Below, piece after piece: positions 44,547 to 47,025 of a DNA stretch of 47,025 bases. Each line of letters begins with the position of its first letter. Within the stretch, counting starts at the first letter, position 1. This stretch comes from CAYFPX01 sp964501915 (GTDB lineage Bacteria; Myxococcota_A; UBA796; CAJQPC01), in NCBI GenBank assembly GCA_964501915.1, contig CAZCVP010000038.1, forward strand, positions 1-47,025, given 5' to 3'. A program made the translations under genes and the position numbers. Under the pieces are notes generated by a model. That model was not told the DNA's origin. It saw only the letters and a program-made list of their open reading frames with translations, and did no database searches.

Positions 44547-45020
44547 CTACCTCAGGAGTCGCCGCAGCTCGTCGAGGGGCATGCGCTCGACGGGATGGAC
44601 TCCGTCCTGGAAGGACAGGCGGCTGAGGTCACGGGTGGCGACGCCGTCTTCGATCTTCCACACCCCCTGGGCGAGCCCGAGGACCCGGCCCTGCTCGCGG
44701 GTGAAGACCACCACGTCGTCGCCGGGGTGGAGCTGGGGAGAGCCGGAGACCACGAGGTGCAGGTCGCCGATCACGCCGCCGGGGTAGCGGACCTCGGCGA
44801 TCGGCTCGTGATCGCCCTGGAGGGTCTCGTCGACCACGAGGGTGGCGACGGTCCACCAGCCGTCGGCGTTGGTCTCGGTCCAGGTGCCCTGGACCTCGCC
44901 GATCACCACCCGCTCGGCGCGGGCGCTGAGCTCATCCATGCCGTAGGGGCGCTCGAAGGTGGTCGCGGTCGCGGCGAGCGGGAGCGACACGGCGATGCTG
45001 GCGATCATCAGGCGGCGCAT
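44547..45020 (-). CDS. Exported protein paired with the matrixin gene, unknown function
   Basis: 157 residues. A signal peptide (RRLMIASIAVSLPLAATA) is followed by a small mostly-beta domain: ERPYGMDELSARAERVVIGE, TLVVDETLQGD, VRYPGGVIGDLHLVVSG, LHPGDDVVVFTRE. The GD-V-VVFT pattern recalls small secreted proteins placed beside myxobacterial metalloproteases. It has no anchor or MYXO-CTERM. CCTCCATG-like spacing on the complementary strand gives a usable ribosome site (GAGACCTCC is weak). Its stop lies 27 bp from the damaged assembly region, so the C-terminus LRRLLR may be affected by errors. Confidence 0.72.
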   Translation of the reverse strand: MRRLMIASIAVSLPLAATATTFERPYGMDELSARAERVVIGEVQGTWTETNADGWWTVATLVVDETLQGDHEPIAEVRYPGGVIGDLHLVVSGSPQLHPGDDVVVFTREQGRVLGLAQGVWKIEDGVATRDLSRLSFQDGVHPVERMPLDELRRLLR

Positions 45021-45045
45021 GGAGGTCTCGATGGTTGGGAGGGGG

Positions 45046-45119
45046 GGTGCCGCCGGACCCGCAGGACGGGTCCGGTGTCCAGGCGGGAGGCAGGAACCGC
45101 CTGGGCCCCGGTCGGCACC
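45046..45119 (-). other. Compact three-stem RNA element between matrixin and its partner gene
   Basis: Closing stem GGTGCCG/CGGCACC (45046-45052 with 45113-45119) encloses two hairpins: a perfect 9-bp stem CCGGACCCG/CGGGTCCGG with loop CAGGA (45053-45075) and an 8-bp stem CCAGGCGG/CCGCCTGG with a 10-base loop (45079-45104). Zero, three and eight bases join the stems. The fold can form on either strand, but the minus-strand transcript spans it. There is no T-run, so it is not an ordinary terminator. Confidence 0.45.
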
Positions 45120-45143
45120 AACCCGGGACAGACCACAGAAGCC

Positions 45144-45860
45144 TCAGTCGCACCGCGGATCGGACCGACGCCGACCGATCATGAGCCCCATGAGCAACAA
45201 TCCGGCCCAGCTCGCCGGGGTCCGGTCCAGGCTGCTGCAGGCCGCCGTGTCGCTCTCCGACACGTCGACCGGCGAGCCGTTCCCGTAGAGGTACTGGACG
45301 CCGGCCTGGTCGTCGGCCTTGGGCACCCGCTTCACCTGCTCACCGGAGATCGCCGCCGCGTACATCGTGGCCTCCTCGTCGACCGTGGTGTGGTCCAGGC
45401 CGAGGCAGTGGCCGAGCTCGTGGGTGAGCATGTTCTGGAGATCGTCGGCGTCGCCGCGGCCGTTGGTGACCCACTCGTGGTCGCGGTCGTTGATCCGGAT
45501 GTCGAAGCCGACGACCGTGCCGTCGGAGTAGGACCAGTTGGCGGTGATCGCCATCAGCTCGGAGTCCAGGGTCCAGCCGGCGTCGAAGTAGATGGCGTTG
45601 ACCTGGTCGTAGTCCACGGTCGCCACGGTCGTGTGGCCCTGGTCCTCGAAGTCGATGGTGGCGGTGCCCACGCCCTCCCAGGCCTTGTGGGCGCCGTTCA
45701 GCGCCAGCGTCACGTCGCCCGCCGAGAGCCCCTGGGCATTGCCGGCGTTCACGGCGAAGGTGATCGGCATCTCCACCCAGCGAAGCTCGGCGCCGTCCTG
45801 GTTCTCGAGGACGGTCCAGGCGAAGGTCTGGGTGGAGGCCAGAGCGAGGAGGAGGGACAT
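45144..45860 (-). CDS. Matrixin-type zinc metalloprotease with MYXO-CTERM-like tail
   Basis: Secreted metzincin protease of 238 residues. Signal peptide SLLLALASTQTFA, then a matrixin fold with ITFAVNAGNAQGL and the zinc site THELGHCLGLDH (H147, E148, H151, H157). The methionine of ATMYAA at 166 is the Met-turn. No propeptide with a cysteine switch is visible. After a short spacer the C-terminus reads AACSSLDRTPASWAGLLLMGLMIGRRR plus five residues: Cys motif, membrane segment and Arg cluster as in MYXO-CTERM tails, so it is probably held at the cell surface. Substrate unknown. Same strand as the small exported protein downstream. Confidence 0.9.
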   Translation of the reverse strand: MSLLLALASTQTFAWTVLENQDGAELRWVEMPITFAVNAGNAQGLSAGDVTLALNGAHKAWEGVGTATIDFEDQGHTTVATVDYDQVNAIYFDAGWTLDSELMAITANWSYSDGTVVGFDIRINDRDHEWVTNGRGDADDLQNMLTHELGHCLGLDHTTVDEEATMYAAAISGEQVKRVPKADDQAGVQYLYGNGSPVDVSESDTAACSSLDRTPASWAGLLLMGLMIGRRRSDPRCD

Positions 45861-45919
45861 GCGCGACCCCGTGGCGTGTCTCGCCCGGGGATCGGCACGG
45901 GAGGGCTCCGGCGTGAGTG

Positions 45920-45948
45920 TTGACGGGCGCGTGGGGGGGGTTTAGTTG
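45920..45948 (+). promoter_or_regulatory. Candidate promoter for tRNA-Asn
   Basis: TTGACG at 45920-45925 and TAGTTG at 45943-45948, 17 bp apart. The -35 is strong and the -10 weak. A start near 45955 lies 24 bases before the tRNA. Confidence 0.35.
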
Positions 45949-45978
45949 GGGGGCGCGACCCCTCGTGTGGGGTCTTGT

Positions 45979-46055
45979 TCCCGCCTAGCTCAGCTGGTTA
46001 GAGCATCTGACTGTTAATCAGAGGGTCCGCGGTTCGAGTCCGCGGGCGGGAGCCA
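45979..46055 (+). tRNA. tRNA-Asn (GTT)
   Basis: 77 bases: acceptor TCCCGCC/GGCGGGA, D-arm GCTC/GAGC, anticodon stem TCTGA/TCAGA around CTGTTAA (GTT at 46013-46015), T-arm CCGCG/CGCGG. CCA is encoded. The antisense of its 3' half forms the last codons of the recombinase. Confidence 0.97.
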
Positions 46056-47025
46056 TTTACGTCCTGACGGATCAAAAGACCCGTCAGTAAACGACCCCGC
46101 CCCACCGGCGGGGTCGTTCTCGTTCTGGGGCCGCTTTCCGAGCACCTCGTCGGTGAGCAGGTCGACCCCCTGGTTGTCGAAGGGCACCTGGAAGCGGATG
46201 CGGACCACCTCGCGGTCCACCACCGCGATCTCCTCGACGAACTTGAGCACGATGGAGCGCTTCACGGCGAAGGGCAGCGCGTCGAAGCCCTCGTCGAAGG
46301 CCGCGGCGAAGCGCCGGAGGGCGCCCAGGTTCTTCTCGAGCGCCCGCTGGTAGTAGTCCTCGTGGGAGAGCACCTCGGCCTCGCGCTCGATCTGTTCCTT
46401 CTGCTGGCTCAGCTCGGCGATGTGTTGCTGGCAGACCACCGGGTCGAGCCCCTGGCCGATGGCCCGGTAGTAGTTGGCGATGCGGGCCTCGAGGTCCTCG
46501 ACCTTGCGCCGGGAGGCGACCGGGTCACCACCGTACTTCCGCCGCCGGGCTTCCAGCCGCTGGCGGACGTGGCCCTCGAGCTCGCCCCAGCCGCCCTCGC
46601 GGGACAGCCGGGCGCGGATGATGCGGAGCACCGTCTCCTCCACCCAGACCTTGTCCAGCGGCAGCGAGGCGCAGACCGAGGAGCCCTTGTAGAGGTAGCC
46701 ACCGCAGTAGTAGGCGTACTTGGTGACGGAGTCGCCGTGGCGGTTGGTGTAGGTGTGCCGCCGGCCCACGAAGCCGTTGCCGCAGTCCTCGCAGCGGATG
46801 AGCCGCGAGAGCAGGTAGTTGACGCTGTGGTGCGGGTTGGGCGTGGCGTCGAAGCGGCGCTTGCGGGCGCGGGACTGGCGCAGCTCCCACAGCTCGCGGT
46901 CGATGATGGCCGGGTGGGCGTCCTCGACGACGATCTGCTCGTCGGGCTCGGTGCGCCGGCGGCCGTCGCGCCCCTGCTTGCGGCTCTTGCCCCAGACCTT
47001 GTCGCCCACGTAGACCCGGTTGCCC
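46014..47025 (-). CDS. Large serine recombinase, C-terminal part (N-terminus outside window)
   Basis: The frame enters from the right edge. It has the end of the recombinase domain (NRVYVGDKVWGKSR; IVVEDAHPAIIDRELW), a zinc beta-ribbon (RCEDCGNGFVG with a second Cys pair in YYCGGY and SVCASL), a long coiled coil (about residues 150-245 of the visible part) and LPFAVKRSIVLKFVEEIAV, as in large serine integrases. The resolvase catalytic domain must lie beyond 47025. The last 35 codons run through the terminator, the hairpin and the 3' half of the tRNA-Asn antisense strand, with the stop in the anticodon arm. Integrated-element context is inferred; the element would extend to the right. Confidence 0.88.
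   Translation of the reverse strand, partial: GNRVYVGDKVWGKSRKQGRDGRRRTEPDEQIVVEDAHPAIIDRELWELRQSRARKRRFDATPNPHHSVNYLLSRLIRCEDCGNGFVGRRHTYTNRHGDSVTKYAYYCGGYLYKGSSVCASLPLDKVWVEETVLRIIRARLSREGGWGELEGHVRQRLEARRRKYGGDPVASRRKVEDLEARIANYYRAIGQGLDPVVCQQHIAELSQQKEQIEREAEVLSHEDYYQRALEKNLGALRRFAAAFDEGFDALPFAVKRSIVLKFVEEIAVVDREVVRIRFQVPFDNQGVDLLTDEVLGKRPQNENDPAGGAGSFTDGSFDPSGRKWLPPADSNRGPSD
46064..46087. repeat. Hairpin just after tRNA-Asn
   Basis: CTGACGG/CCGTCAG, 7 bp, loop of 10 bases. TTTA (46056-46059) and TAAA (46088-46091) can extend it after a bulge. A possible arm of the integration site or part of the tRNA 3' trailer. Confidence 0.5.
46090..46118 (+). terminator. Strong terminator hairpin after tRNA-Asn
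   Basis: A 12-bp perfect stem AACGACCCCGCC/GGCGGGGTCGTT with loop CCACC, followed by CTCGTTCT. It lies inside the recombinase reading frame on the other strand. Confidence 0.7.

Noticed and set aside
43578..45923. A 781-codon plus-strand frame crossing the N gap
   Set aside because: It is out of frame with the RelA/SpoT-like gene, crosses Ns and homopolymers, and is antisense to the matrixin and its partner.
46014..46120. Treating the last 35 residues of the recombinase as a functional domain
   Set aside because: They are encoded by the terminator, hairpin and antisense tRNA, so they follow from the insertion point, not from protein function.

Overview
The window looks like chromosome from a high-GC, Gram-negative member of the Myxococcota (Deltaproteobacteria). 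The grounds are very GC-rich codon use, an outer-membrane toolkit (LolA, a Wza-like exporter, beta-barrels), two proteins ending in MYXO-CTERM-like tails, an AgmX/PglI-type TonB-like protein, and a gene resembling an uncharacterised myxobacterial family. Many genes start with GTG or TTG, and 4-bp NTGA stop/start overlaps are the rule inside operons. Both edges cut genes: an HAD hydrolase at the left and a large serine recombinase at the right.

Layout. 1-1140 (minus): HAD phosphatase and nadD. 1192-7073 (plus): a cell-wall and division operon murI-ftsE-ftsX-envC-like-S41 protease-yibQ-like. 7083-12059 (minus): rimO, lolA, ftsK. 12220-15438: galE, then on the opposite strand a Wza-like polysaccharide export protein and a beta-barrel protein. 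15562-30226 (minus): a long envelope-motor locus. Its distal part is a small exported protein, an FHA/TM/TonB-C protein, two ExbD and one ExbB. A 2-kb repeat island without genes follows, then an operon of five exported proteins, three of them TPR-rich. 30360-31940 (minus): PBP4-type DD-carboxypeptidase. 32216-36027 (plus): SppA with an N-terminal barrel-like domain, and a sigma-54 response regulator. 36191: tRNA-Phe, then a small lipoprotein, glpK and a MYXO-CTERM protein. 38664-43114 (minus): mfd and a membrane protein. 43213-44304 (plus): a protein with RelA/SpoT synthetase-like motifs. 44305-44546: a faulty assembly join around an N gap. 44547-45860 (minus): a matrixin-type protease and a secreted partner. 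45979: tRNA-Asn, whose antisense strand carries the end of the recombinase.

The most interesting block is 15.5-30.2 kb. One ExbB, two ExbD, a PglI/GltG-like TonB-type protein and several periplasmic TPR proteins recall the Agl motor and Glt periplasmic proteins of Myxococcus gliding. Here one ExbD has Asn where the proton-carrying Asp should be. A ~90-bp-arm hairpin lies between exbD and the TonB-like gene, and a microsatellite island splits the locus. The second highlight is the stand-alone RelA/SpoT-like protein at 43213-44304. All functional calls come from reading motifs by eye; no database search was possible.
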